In this document: positions 1-9,397 of the stretch, in pieces
Layout of the letters: the number at the start of each line of letters is the position of its first letter
How positions within the stretch are numbered: position 1 is the stretch's first letter
Source of the DNA: Candidatus Aminicenantes bacterium UBA6072
Lineage (GTDB): Bacteria > Acidobacteriota > Aminicenantia > UBA2199
Direction of reading: 5' to 3'
Length of the DNA: 64,000 bases
NCBI GenBank assembly: GCA_002436105.1
Contig: DIXU01000008.1
Span: forward strand, 205,319-269,318
Translations under genes and position numbers: made by a program
Notes under the pieces: model-generated
Told to the model about the DNA's origin: nothing
Databases searched by the model: none
Seen by the model: the letters and a program-made list of their open reading frames with translations, nothing else

Positions 1-1422
1 CTGGGAGGCAGGCGCGAAAAAAACGATCAGCAGCAGGATCAAGGCCGTGACCAGGGCGGGACCCAGCCCGTATCTCCAGCCCGGAATGCTCCGGGGGTCA
101 TCGCGGCTGCAGCCCAGTGATTCAAGCCCCCAGAGGATGAAGCAGTAAAAAAGAGGCATGAAAAGCATTTTGATATCGGCGGCGGCCGGCGGGAAATCGA
201 CGAAGATCCGGCGCAGGAAATCCCAGGCCTGGCCCAGGCTATGCGCCCGGAAGATGAGCCACCCCAAGGCGGTCAGGTGAAAAAAAACGAATGCTTTCGC
301 CAGCCGCAGAAACCCGGATCGGCTGCGCCTCTTTTTTCTGCGCCGGACCAAAAGATGATGCAAGGCAATGAGGATGCCGTGGTAGCCGCCCCAGACGACG
401 AAGGTCCAGGCGGCGCCGTGCCAAAGGCCGGCGAGGAGCATGGTGCCGGTGATGCCGATCACGTATCCCCAGTCTTCGACTTTCAGCTTCAGGGCCGGTT
501 TTTCAACATGCCGCATCACGGCGTAGGCGATGGGCAGGAATAAATAATCCCTGAGCCAGGTGGAGAGCGTGATGTGCCAGCGTTGCCAGAATTCCACCGG
601 GTTTGCGGCCAGGTAGGGGCGGTCGAAATTCAACGGGGTTTCGAATCCCAGGAGCTTGCCGATGCCGCGGGCAATATCCGAGTAGCCGCTGAAATCGCAG
701 TAGATCTGGAAGGAGAATGCATAGGTCGCCAGGAGAACATGGAATCCGGAAACGGAGCCGCCGCCATCGAACACGTCATGCACGACGAGCGCGAGGTTGT
801 CGGCCACGACCGCTTTCTTGAAGAGGCCCCAAAGGATCAACCAGGAACCCTGGATCATCTTGTCCCTTGACAGGGACCGGGGAGCATGCAATTGGGGGAG
901 AAAGTGGGCGGCGCGCTCGATGGGACCGGCCAGGAGCTGCGGAAAGAAGGAAACGTAAAGGGCGTAATCGAAAAAATTGCCGGTGGGTTCCAGCTGCCCG
1001 CGATAGACGTCGATGGTGTAGGTCAGGGTCTTGAAGGTATAGAAGGACAATGCCGCGGGCACGATGATGTGCAGCGCCGGTTCGGGCAGCCCGAGGCCCA
1101 GCATTCGCGAAAATCCAACGAGGCTGGATATGAAGAACCCCAGGTACTTGAAGAGGAACAGGATCCCCAGGTTGACGGCCAGGCTGATCCCCAGGTAGCG
1201 CCGCTTCTTGGCCATGCCGTCGGCGAGGTGGATCTTCCGCGCCACCAGGAAGTCCACCGCGGTGGAGAAAAGGATCAGGAACAGGAAGCGCGGGTCCAGC
1301 GCACCGTAGAACGCATAGCTGGCGGCCAGCAGCAGGCGGTTTTGCTTTTTTTGTGAAAAAAAACTATGGAGCACGAGGACAAGGCCTATGAAGAGAAAGA
1401 ACTGCGCAGAGTGAAAGGACAA
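1..1422 (-). CDS. MBOAT-family O-acyltransferase (AlgI/DltB-like), 3' end cut by window edge
   Basis: Reading leftward from a TTG codon at 1422 the frame stays open to base 1, giving 474 codons without a stop, so the C-terminus lies outside the window. The protein is rich in membrane segments and carries MBOAT hallmarks: a RWHITLSTWLRDYLF block (His about residue 283) and LAGLWHGAAW (His about residue 335, the expected catalytic histidine). It probably moves an acyl (often acetyl) group across the membrane onto an exported glycan, as AlgI does. The TTG directly follows the stop of the upstream methyltransferase and has GAGG six bases upstream, which decided the start. The SGNH protein at 16887-17969 could be its periplasmic partner; that pairing is inference. 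Confidence 0.88.
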   Translation of the reverse strand, partial: MSFHSAQFFLFIGLVLVLHSFFSQKKQNRLLLAASYAFYGALDPRFLFLILFSTAVDFLVARKIHLADGMAKKRRYLGISLAVNLGILFLFKYLGFFISSLVGFSRMLGLGLPEPALHIIVPAALSFYTFKTLTYTIDVYRGQLEPTGNFFDYALYVSFFPQLLAGPIERAAHFLPQLHAPRSLSRDKMIQGSWLILWGLFKKAVVADNLALVVHDVFDGGGSVSGFHVLLATYAFSFQIYCDFSGYSDIARGIGKLLGFETPLNFDRPYLAANPVEFWQRWHITLSTWLRDYLFLPIAYAVMRHVEKPALKLKVEDWGYVIGITGTMLLAGLWHGAAWTFVVWGGYHGILIALHHLLVRRRKKRRSRSGFLRLAKAFVFFHLTALGWLIFRAHSLGQAWDFLRRIFVDFPPAAADIKMLFMPLFYCFILWGLESLGCSRDDPRSIPGWRYGLGPALVTALILLLIVFFAPASQ

Positions 1423-2283
1423 CTATTTCCTCAATATCACTTCGAGGACACCGGTGGAATAATTGCCGATCGCAGCGGATTGTCCGGGCAGGGAAATTCC
1501 GGAGAGCGGCCGAGATGCCATGTCTTTAATCGCGGCCAGTTTGCGTAAAACGCCTCTGGGCGGATTCCCCCATGAAGTTTCCCTCAGCTTTTCGATGGTG
1601 AGTTTTGCTTCCCTCAGGATACGGACAATGGTTTCAACCGGGTAGCGGTTCAGCATGGGGTTGTCGTAGATCCAGTCTGCGATCTTCTGGGCATGAACCT
1701 GGGGGATGCCCTCTGTCTCCAGGTAGCGCCTCATTTCGTCCTTATTGTAAATCAAATGATACCAATCGGGGATGGGATTGTTGGCATTGAATTCATACTT
1801 GACACCGTCGGCTTGCACCCAGACATGATGCCCAAGGCGGCAAGACCACAACGGCCCCCCGTGCAAATAGGCCCGGCCGCCTCTTGTCAGCACCCGGCAT
1901 ATTTCCGCTAAAACCTTATCCAGGTCATGCAGGTGCTCCAGGACGGCAATGCCGAAAACGATGTCGAACTCCTCCCCGGGAAATTTCAAATCGCGAGCGT
2001 CCATATTGGAATAATCGATATCCGTATCGATTGGCTTGCTGGCGATATCCGTCCGATTGTTGATAACGCATATTTTTCTTGCGCCCCGTGTGCGCAATTC
2101 TCTGGCGACGCTATAAGGCGGACTTCCTCCGATTTCCAGCACCTTCTTCCCTGTGAACGGGTATCTGGCATTAAAATAATCAATGGATTGTTTTTGATAT
2201 TTCTGCAATTCAAAGCCGCTGTTTTTCATGATCTGTCGGGCAAGGCCGGCGACGGCGAAGTACAGATCGGACATGGGCCACAA
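1423..2283 (-). CDS. class I SAM-dependent methyltransferase
   Basis: A 286-aa protein with a Methyltransf_11-type core. The SAM-binding glycine motif KKVLEIGGSP lies near residue 50, the acidic motif II region FDIVFGIAVLEHLHD near 110 and the post-motif RVLTRGGRAYLHG near 130. The C-terminal half has no motif I recognise and may form the acceptor lid. Its place in the glycan operon, between a triple-domain glycosyl/sulfotransferase and the MBOAT gene, suggests it methylates a sugar or a sugar-nucleotide intermediate. The methionines at residues 4 and 19 are alternative starts. Base composition is somewhat more AT-rich than in the genes around 10-23 kb. Confidence 0.82.
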   Translation of the reverse strand: MWPMSDLYFAVAGLARQIMKNSGFELQKYQKQSIDYFNARYPFTGKKVLEIGGSPPYSVARELRTRGARKICVINNRTDIASKPIDTDIDYSNMDARDLKFPGEEFDIVFGIAVLEHLHDLDKVLAEICRVLTRGGRAYLHGGPLWSCRLGHHVWVQADGVKYEFNANNPIPDWYHLIYNKDEMRRYLETEGIPQVHAQKIADWIYDNPMLNRYPVETIVRILREAKLTIEKLRETSWGNPPRGVLRKLAAIKDMASRPLSGISLPGQSAAIGNYSTGVLEVILRK

Positions 2284-2334
2284 AAGGATGGTCGTACGGG
2301 GCTCAAGGATGTGCCGCCTGGCTCTCGAATCCGC

Positions 2335-5300
2335 TCACTCCAACGCCGCGGCGCGGACCCATTTTTTGCGTGCTTTTTCCCGCTCAGCCGGCGGATAGAA
2401 GTGCCGGGCATAGCGCGAAGAATAGATCCGGTCGAACAACTCTTCCGAAAGGGAAAATTTCCGCAGAACGGCCTGGTATTCATTCCAGTAAGACTTGCTC
2501 TTGGCGGTATTCACCTTGATCAACTCCAGATCCGGCAGGAGCAGAAAATCGGCCATGGCCGGACGGAAACTTCGCTCCAGGTCCTCCAGCCGGATCAGCA
2601 CCACGCTGACGTTCCCCTTGTTGAGGATCGTATAACCGCGGGCGAAGTCATATGGAACTGAATAAATGTCGATCCCGAAAACCTGCTCCAACTCCACGTT
2701 GAACCAGGAGCTTGAGTAATCCCGCTTTTCATCAAATTCGTGGAACACCGTGTTCATCAGTGTCCTGACCACCTTGTCGATATTGATCTTCTGCGGTGAG
2801 TCAAAGACCTCATGACGGTATACGGCGATGTTTTCAAAAAACGAGGACAACTTCACGCTCACCGGGTCCCGGGTCATGGTGATGATCTTCCAAGGCACCC
2901 GCGTCCGGTTGGCATCGATCCATGCCCTGAGATCCCTGCTGAATTGCAGATCCTCCGCTATCCTGGGGAGCTGCAGGGAATCAAAATATTTCAGCCAATC
3001 CGTTTTTCGCTGGATCCCCTGTTCCGACAACTGATGGACATGGAAAATGGCATGGCGGCTGTCGGCCTGCTTCAATGTCCTGTAAACCGATGACGACCCC
3101 ACCTTGCCCATCTGGTAGATCAGGAGAGGAGAAGGATCTCCAGCACGTCCGACTTGGGGGAAATCCTGGGAAGATCCGGCCCGGGAGTTCAACGCCGTTT
3201 CGACCATCCGCGGGTATCTGCGATCTGTTCGAATCAAGTCCGCGTTCGGGGCGTTATTCCCGCAGGCGGCCAAAAGCGGCGATGGCGGGGCAGCCTGACC
3301 GGCAACGGATCCCTTGACGGCAACGAGATGACCGGCCAGGCCGTATTTGGCCAATAGCCGGCGGGGATAATCGATGGGAGAGAGGGGGGGCAGGAATCGC
3401 TGCAGATCCCGGCGCCGGCGATAGAACTGGATAAAAACCAGGGGATCACGGAAAAGCCAGGGCAAACCGATCCCGATCCTTCGCAGCAGTGGCAGAGGCA
3501 TCGGGGCGGAACGCTGCCGGGCTTCCCTGAGCGTCTCAACCAGCCTTTCTTTCCGATAGAGGCAGATCAGTTCGCTGAGGCGCAGCTTGCGTAGGAGTTT
3601 GGGCTCGATGCGGCGGGCGGCGCGGAAGGCATGACGCACCATCATGATCAGTTCGCGCTTCCGGCTGGCCGCGTCCAGTTTGCTGATGTCGGTATTCTGC
3701 CGCTCATGGACTCTCCAGGCAGCCAGTGTGCGGGGCACATGGACGGTGTCGGCCAGCAAGGACGCTCGCATGCCCCATTCAAAATCGGCGGCCGGGCCGA
3801 ATCGCGTCGAGAACAGGCCCACCCGCTCAAAAAGCCGCCTGCGGATCAACAATTGAGTCATGGATGTATAAACAGTCCGCACGCCGCAATGCAGCACGCC
3901 GTCAAAAGGAGCGCGGCGGATGTGCGCATGATCGATCCAATCCTCAAAAAACCTCGTACTGAACAGGCGATCCCAGTTCAGGCGCGAACTTGGATCCCCA
4001 TTTTCGTCAATGATGCGCAGTTTGCAATGGGCCAGGTCGCAGTCCGGGTTCTCGTCCAGCGCCCGAACCATATGCTCGAGGAAGTCAAGCTCCATGGTGT
4101 CATCGCTGGGCGCGATCAGCACGTATTCCCCCCTGGCCAGTCCGATGCAGCGGTTCCAGTTCACGTAAATGCCCCGCTGCGGCGTCTGGAAGATGCGAAT
4201 GCGCGGATCCTTGGCGGCCCATTCCCGGAAGAATTCCCAGGCGCCGTCCGTGGATTGGCTGTCCACCACCACCAGCTCCCAATCGCCGAACGTCTGCCCC
4301 TGGATCGACCGCATCCGCTCGTCCAGGAAGGGCCTGTGATTCAGGTTGGGAAGCAGAATGGAAACTCGCGGCGCCGGCAGGGGCGCATCCGGGGCGTCAT
4401 TGCCGGCGGACAATGTTCTCAGCCTTGCCAGCAGATCCTGCTCCGCCGCCAGGGATGCGGGAATGGGTGGCGGTGCCATCCCCCCATGAAACTCCCCGGC
4501 GGCCCGGCCCAGGTCATCCAGACCGGCAAATTCAAACAGCCCGGCCCCGTTGAACTCATGGTAGGAACGGGCGGCATGGGCGTTGGCCAAAACCGGCACT
4601 CCGGCCAGCAGCATTTCCCTGATCTTCGTCAAGGCGCCCGAGCCGGATTCCTGGAAACAGACCAGGGCTTTCACGGTTCCCAGCAGGTCATCCAGGCTGG
4701 CATCGGTGATATCGCCAAGAATGATGACATTGCCGGCAGGAGCTGACGGCAGGTATTTCCGGGTCCAAAATCCCGCCACCAGCAGTTTTTCATCCCTGAG
4801 CGAATTCCGGGGACTGCCCCAGAATTCGATCAATGCCTTCATGCCGTCCAGGGTCGACTTGTTCCCGGCAGTGCCCAGGACAAGATACCCTTCCTTACGA
4901 GAGTGGATCCGGTTCTCCCTGACCTTTCCCAGCCGCTCCCGGATGGCTTTCACCGGGTAATACGGGAGATAGGCCACGGGCATTCCCAAATTGCGGAGGA
5001 AGAAGGTTTCCTCCCTGGAAATGGCGACCACCAGCGAGCATTTTTTCAGCAAGGCGATCTCTTTTTGCAGAAGCTCAAACTGGTGTTTCCGGTTCAACTG
5101 GCCGAGGCTCAGGCTTTCGAGGTTCTGGCACAGGGCCACCAGCGGGATTCCCTGCCGATGAAAATGAACGGCCAGCGGGGAGAAGTAGATGGGGTCATCA
5201 AGAATGACCATGCGGATATTCTTCAGGGAGCCGAATCGGTCAAGCCATTCCCGGGCTACCGCTCCCAAGTCGAACACATAGTCCCAGGAATCGTCATCGA

Positions 5301-5517
5301 CCCAGTATTTCCTGTTGGGACTGAGCTTCTTGGTCAGCCGGGTTGCCATGTTGACTTTTCGTTTCGCCCGGCCCTTCATATAATCGGAGTCCCAGCAGGA
5401 CAAGAACCGGGAACCAAGCGGCAAAAGAAGCTCAACCAGCTGCGCTTCCCGCCGAGCGCCGCCGCCGCCTCCGGCGCAGGCCGGGAAACGACTGAAAAAC
5501 AGAATGGCTCCTTCCAT
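2335..5517 (-). CDS. three-domain fusion: GT4-like glycosyltransferase, GT2 glycosyltransferase, sulfotransferase-like domain
   Basis: One uninterrupted 1060-aa frame. Residues 1-360 match the stand-alone glycosyltransferase at 13071-14195 (shared DDPIYF, NLE, ISREET, LRNLG and YYP blocks, and AGVPVLANAHAARSYH in a GT-B C-terminal half). Residues about 383-640 are a GT2 domain (RVSILLPNLNHRPF, VVVDSQSTDGAWEFF, and APSDD as the DxD site). Residues about 796-1060 start with LIYQMGKVGSSSVYRTL, a P-loop-like phosphosulfate-binding motif as in the NKWYS/capsular-synthesis sulfotransferase-like family, and later have TMTRDPV. A single polypeptide would thus add two sugars and a sulfate. The domain borders are estimates. 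It lies 7 nt downstream of the next fusion gene in the operon. Confidence 0.85.
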   Translation of the reverse strand: MEGAILFFSRFPACAGGGGGARREAQLVELLLPLGSRFLSCWDSDYMKGRAKRKVNMATRLTKKLSPNRKYWVDDDSWDYVFDLGAVAREWLDRFGSLKNIRMVILDDPIYFSPLAVHFHRQGIPLVALCQNLESLSLGQLNRKHQFELLQKEIALLKKCSLVVAISREETFFLRNLGMPVAYLPYYPVKAIRERLGKVRENRIHSRKEGYLVLGTAGNKSTLDGMKALIEFWGSPRNSLRDEKLLVAGFWTRKYLPSAPAGNVIILGDITDASLDDLLGTVKALVCFQESGSGALTKIREMLLAGVPVLANAHAARSYHEFNGAGLFEFAGLDDLGRAAGEFHGGMAPPPIPASLAAEQDLLARLRTLSAGNDAPDAPLPAPRVSILLPNLNHRPFLDERMRSIQGQTFGDWELVVVDSQSTDGAWEFFREWAAKDPRIRIFQTPQRGIYVNWNRCIGLARGEYVLIAPSDDTMELDFLEHMVRALDENPDCDLAHCKLRIIDENGDPSSRLNWDRLFSTRFFEDWIDHAHIRRAPFDGVLHCGVRTVYTSMTQLLIRRRLFERVGLFSTRFGPAADFEWGMRASLLADTVHVPRTLAAWRVHERQNTDISKLDAASRKRELIMMVRHAFRAARRIEPKLLRKLRLSELICLYRKERLVETLREARQRSAPMPLPLLRRIGIGLPWLFRDPLVFIQFYRRRRDLQRFLPPLSPIDYPRRLLAKYGLAGHLVAVKGSVAGQAAPPSPLLAACGNNAPNADLIRTDRRYPRMVETALNSRAGSSQDFPQVGRAGDPSPLLIYQMGKVGSSSVYRTLKQADSRHAIFHVHQLSEQGIQRKTDWLKYFDSLQLPRIAEDLQFSRDLRAWIDANRTRVPWKIITMTRDPVSVKLSSFFENIAVYRHEVFDSPQKINIDKVVRTLMNTVFHEFDEKRDYSSSWFNVELEQVFGIDIYSVPYDFARGYTILNKGNVSVVLIRLEDLERSFRPAMADFLLLPDLELIKVNTAKSKSYWNEYQAVLRKFSLSEELFDRIYSSRYARHFYPPAEREKARKKWVRAAALE

Positions 5518-5524
5518 TGTCTTC

Positions 5525-8434
5525 CTACAGTTTCCGGTATATCTCCGATTCCATGAAGCTGCGCAAAAAGTACTCGCCGGTCAATTTTTCCTTCAGCGGA
5601 TGATCAGCCAGATAACGATGGGTTTGTCGAACCAGGTCGTGATCCGCGGCTTTCTGGGCCGCCTCGGCCAGGGTGGTGAAATAAAAAGGATAATCCTCTC
5701 CCAGGTACTCCTTGACCGGATCGAGGGGATTGACAAGGATGGGGGTGTTGCGGACGATGCACTCGATGATCGTGTTGTTGGCGCTGGAATCGTACAGGTG
5801 GATGAACACGATGTTCTCCGCCAGCAACCGGTCATATTTCGGCCCGGGCAGATAGGTCACCGTCGTGGCCGTCTCATACATGTCGTCGCTGAAGGTTCCC
5901 TCCCGTATCAGCAGGTCCCGCTCCTTGCGTATCAAGTCATCCCAGTTGAAATAATCGACTTTCAGGAATATTTTTTCATAATCCCCGGCGGGCAATTGAA
6001 AGATCGAATGTATCCTGCGCAGCCACCACCCCACCTGGACGATTTTTTTCTCCTTGTTGGCGGCGAATTTTTCCCAGCTCCACCTGCACCTGGGGGTTTC
6101 GGTGGGGAAAAAAAGGTTGTTGACCGGGATGGCGAGAATATTTTCCAGGGCGTTTCGATGATAGAGGGAGAGGGTATACAATCCCCGGCAGAATAGCGCG
6201 CTTTCCTGCCAGGCCTCGCTCTTGAAAATACTTTCATTGGATTGGTTGCCCTGGAACCAGTCCGGCACACGGGGGGGGACGTGAATGAATCCCAGCCAGG
6301 GTTCCTGGTAAGGCTTGCTTTCGTGGGCGCGCCAGACGAATGTTCTCTCGATGAAGGCGTCGAAACGAACGCCCCGGGGATTATGCAGGCATTTCAGGTT
6401 GCTCAGGGCGTAGGTCCAGCCGCTGCGGTGCGCCCCATAAAAAAGCCCCAACTGGTCGATCATATTGATCTTGCCGTTCACGCCCGAGGAGTAACTTCCC
6501 GGCAGGCTTCTGCGGCCGGAGGACGGCGTCATGGCCGTCACCGCCCTGCGTAAAATGCGCTTCACGGCGCGCAGGCTCTTCTTGGCCATGGCGGCCGCGG
6601 CTCCCGAGAGTTTCTGAGGCAGCGTTGCCGCGGGGATCGGGGAATACCCGTATCGCCCTATTGTCGGGCCGGCCATGTTCCATAGCATATCCCTGTCGGA
6701 TTGCGAGAGACGGTCGCCATTCCGGACGCGGGCCGGGGAAATCCTCTCCCCGGTCCGGCGCTTCCATGATTCCCATGGATAAAAAAGGCCTTTGGCCGCC
6801 TCGGCATGATTCGCCAGCCGGGAAGCCTCGAAGGGGACATGCAAAAATTCGCATATTTTGCGCATTTCTCGGCGGGGATGCCGGGTGATATCCTCCAACT
6901 TGACGGTCAGCAACGCCCCGGGATGGCTGCTTTTGAATTTCTCCGCCGCAGTGGCGCAGTCCAGCCAATTGCGGGCATGCCGCTCGATGCCCCAGCTGGC
7001 TTCGTTATCGAAGGTGAAATTCCTGCGCCGCGAGAGTATGGCGGCCTCCGGGTGGCGCATGACCTGGACGAATTTCGCTCCGGGATAGAAGCGGGAGATC
7101 ACATCCAGATACAATTCGTGCTGGGGCGTCTTCTCCAGCCAGCGCACTTTTGCCAAATCGCGGTGACTGACTTTGCGGATCAAGTTGTCGATCACGATGG
7201 TCTCGAACAGCATTTTGCTCGACAAGAAGCCTTTTTCGGCGAGGCGGCGGACATGGGCTTCGGCGTTCCCGGAAAAAGCGAGCCGCTGCCGGATCATCTG
7301 CATGACATTGTCCAGGCAGTGCGGAGAGATTTCACCGCGCTCGTTGGCGACGATCTTACAGCGCACGTTGCCGAAAAAATGCGTCTCAGGGAGGGTCTGG
7401 ATATTGTCCTGGGTGGCGATCAGGGCCTGGACCAGCGTGGTTCCGGAGCGCGGATAACCCACGACGAATATCGGGTCCTGCCGCAGCCGTTGGGTCCGGT
7501 AGCCTTCCCACGAAGCGCTGGGCCTGAACTCGGCATGATAGATTTTTTCGGGTGACTCGGGCAGCGGGTTTTCCGGCAAGTTCACCGCAGCCATGCCATC
7601 CGCCAGCGCCGGCAGGTTCTTCTGCATTCCCCGGACGTCGGCATGGAACGATCGCAGTTCTCCCTTGCGCCGGGCCGAGTCCAAGGCCAGCAAGCAGTCC
7701 AGGCTGGAGCACAGCTGATTGGCGTTGTGAAGGTTATAGGGATCATTGGCAGGCTGCATCCAGGGCCTGTCGTCCCCCAGATGAAAGGTCAGGCACAGGT
7801 CATCGAATACCCTGAACTTCCGGGCAAAGGCCATGACGTTACCGATCAATACCCTCCCCACCCAATTGCCGCCGACGCATGCGGTCCCCAGCCTGTACCT
7901 CGCATAAGCATCCCGATTGAAGATAAAGCAGTCGAAACCTGGGTGTTTTTCGCCCTTTTCTGCTTCAACGATCATCGCGGGGATGTTCCGGGTCTGCAAA
8001 TGGCTTTTGCCGATGGTTCTGCGGTTGATGACGAACCCGTCATATCCTTCGGAGATGATCTCTCCGACCTTCAGGTAAAAGCCCGGCATGAGAGCGATAT
8101 CGATATTGCTGTATATGAAATATTCGGCCGAACTCAGTTGCTGAAGACGGTCCAGGATATCCTTCAGCAGGGGAAGCCTCCTCGGCTTCTCCGCCGTAAT
8201 GGTCGAAACATCCAGGACCGAACGGTCCAACGGCCGCGTTTTGATGAAAGCAGCCGGAACGACCGCCTCATCTTCAGGATAAACGGCCGCAAACAGCTCG
8301 ACGTTGATCTCCTTTTCTGCGTTCTTCCTTGCCGCTTGGATGGTCTCAAAGGTGATGGCCTGCACTTTTTCAAAATCGGGATCTCCCGGCAAGGTGAACG
8401 GATTGACGATGTGAGCAAGGGTCAGACGGTTCAT
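5525..8434 (-). CDS. three-domain fusion: family-X GT-like domain, sulfotransferase, GT-B-like glycosyltransferase
   Basis: A 969-aa protein. Residues 1-290 belong to the same unrecognised family as the products at 11056, 18873 and 19744 (IYSNIDIALMPGFY, GFVINRRTIG, GFDCFIFNRD, LTFHLGDD). Residues about 318-600 are a PAPS-dependent sulfotransferase: PIFVVGYPRSGTTLVQALI is the 5'-phosphosulfate loop, and LPETHFFGN and VMRHPEAAILSRRRNF follow. Residues about 650-969 end in NNTIIECIVRNTPILVNPLD, which looks like the donor-binding half of a GT-B enzyme. The X and sulfotransferase parts match the separate, 4-nt-overlapping genes at 18873-19700 and 17989-18876 in the same order. The middle assignment is secure; the function of the first domain is not. 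Confidence 0.84.
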   Translation of the reverse strand: MNRLTLAHIVNPFTLPGDPDFEKVQAITFETIQAARKNAEKEINVELFAAVYPEDEAVVPAAFIKTRPLDRSVLDVSTITAEKPRRLPLLKDILDRLQQLSSAEYFIYSNIDIALMPGFYLKVGEIISEGYDGFVINRRTIGKSHLQTRNIPAMIVEAEKGEKHPGFDCFIFNRDAYARYRLGTACVGGNWVGRVLIGNVMAFARKFRVFDDLCLTFHLGDDRPWMQPANDPYNLHNANQLCSSLDCLLALDSARRKGELRSFHADVRGMQKNLPALADGMAAVNLPENPLPESPEKIYHAEFRPSASWEGYRTQRLRQDPIFVVGYPRSGTTLVQALIATQDNIQTLPETHFFGNVRCKIVANERGEISPHCLDNVMQMIRQRLAFSGNAEAHVRRLAEKGFLSSKMLFETIVIDNLIRKVSHRDLAKVRWLEKTPQHELYLDVISRFYPGAKFVQVMRHPEAAILSRRRNFTFDNEASWGIERHARNWLDCATAAEKFKSSHPGALLTVKLEDITRHPRREMRKICEFLHVPFEASRLANHAEAAKGLFYPWESWKRRTGERISPARVRNGDRLSQSDRDMLWNMAGPTIGRYGYSPIPAATLPQKLSGAAAAMAKKSLRAVKRILRRAVTAMTPSSGRRSLPGSYSSGVNGKINMIDQLGLFYGAHRSGWTYALSNLKCLHNPRGVRFDAFIERTFVWRAHESKPYQEPWLGFIHVPPRVPDWFQGNQSNESIFKSEAWQESALFCRGLYTLSLYHRNALENILAIPVNNLFFPTETPRCRWSWEKFAANKEKKIVQVGWWLRRIHSIFQLPAGDYEKIFLKVDYFNWDDLIRKERDLLIREGTFSDDMYETATTVTYLPGPKYDRLLAENIVFIHLYDSSANNTIIECIVRNTPILVNPLDPVKEYLGEDYPFYFTTLAEAAQKAADHDLVRQTHRYLADHPLKEKLTGEYFLRSFMESEIYRKL

Positions 8435-8539
8435 TTTCTGCGGCCCTCCCTGTTGGCAGGCTGTCCATGCTTTGGCTGTCGGGAGCGGGGAATTGCTGCC
8501 ATTGACCGTTGTGTCGATTGCCAGCGGAACCGCATCGGC

Positions 8540-9238
8540 TTACAATGTGAATTCGATGGCGTTGGGATTTCCGTCCCTTTCCGGATCAAGGGATCTGTCA
8601 ACCGTGACGAAGACCTGGGAGAATTTCTCCAGCGTCTCATTGCGGAACATCCCCTTGATCACGGCTTCCCCGGCTCCGGCAAAGAACAAGCGGTCCCCGA
8701 CTTTGAAGGGCAGCTGCGTCTTCTTCTCCACCATGATCAGGAACATGCCGGGCTGTGTCAGTGAAATGCCATTCCGCCAACTGTTCTCCTTTGAGTAGTT
8801 GCTGGCCTGCATCTGCAGCGATCGAACATGGATCGGGTTGGGATGACCGTCTCCAACAGGATCGAGGTCCTTGTCGACGGTGATAAAAACGCTTGAATTA
8901 TCGGGATTATCCATCCGGTATACTTGCCGGATCACGGCTTTCCCGGATTTGGCGAATTCCAATTTGTGTCCGGGGACGAAAGGAGTGGGGGCACTTTTGT
9001 TGATGGAGATGAAAAACTGGGATTTCATTCGCCGGCTGACGCCGTTGATCCATTTGTCGCTATCGGTATACTTGGCAGCATGGAAGCTCCCTGGTGAGGG
9101 TGTGCCCGATTTCACCTCCGCCACCACCTCGGTTTTCAGCACGGGAGAAGCCCCTTTCCTCGATTTATCTTCCTTTTTTGAACAGGAGCTTACGACGACC
9201 AGAACCGCCAGTACCAACAACAGTTTTCTTAAGAACAC
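8540..9238 (-). CDS. putative lipoprotein with two tandem copies of a ~80-aa domain
   Basis: A 232-aa protein. I chose the GTG at 9238 because AAGGAGGT sits four bases upstream; the frame extends further but has no better start. The N-terminus FLRKLLLVLAVLVVVSSC is a lipoprotein signal with a lipobox cysteine, followed by a charged linker. Two homologous units follow, each with a W-x-NG start, a KVGD/VPGH-x-L-x-F-A-x(2)-G-x-AVI core and an FVTVD-x-x-LDP-x-x-DG-x-PN ending. I do not recognise the domain. It probably sits at the cell envelope. Gaps of about 105 and 159 nt flank it, larger than elsewhere in the operon, so it may have been inserted later. Confidence 0.75.
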   Translation of the reverse strand: MFLRKLLLVLAVLVVVSSCSKKEDKSRKGASPVLKTEVVAEVKSGTPSPGSFHAAKYTDSDKWINGVSRRMKSQFFISINKSAPTPFVPGHKLEFAKSGKAVIRQVYRMDNPDNSSVFITVDKDLDPVGDGHPNPIHVRSLQMQASNYSKENSWRNGISLTQPGMFLIMVEKKTQLPFKVGDRLFFAGAGEAVIKGMFRNETLEKFSQVFVTVDRSLDPERDGNPNAIEFTL

Positions 9239-9397
9239 GCTTACCTCCTTATCCCGGGCAGGCCAGGAACCTTCCGGAAACACGCGATATTTGATTTTAA
9301 ATGAATCCGTGGCTTCACGATGAGTGTGAACTTTTTGCCTTTATTTTACCTGTCGCTGGAGGGACCGCGGCGCCGCCCAGGAGCAGGATGTTTTTCC

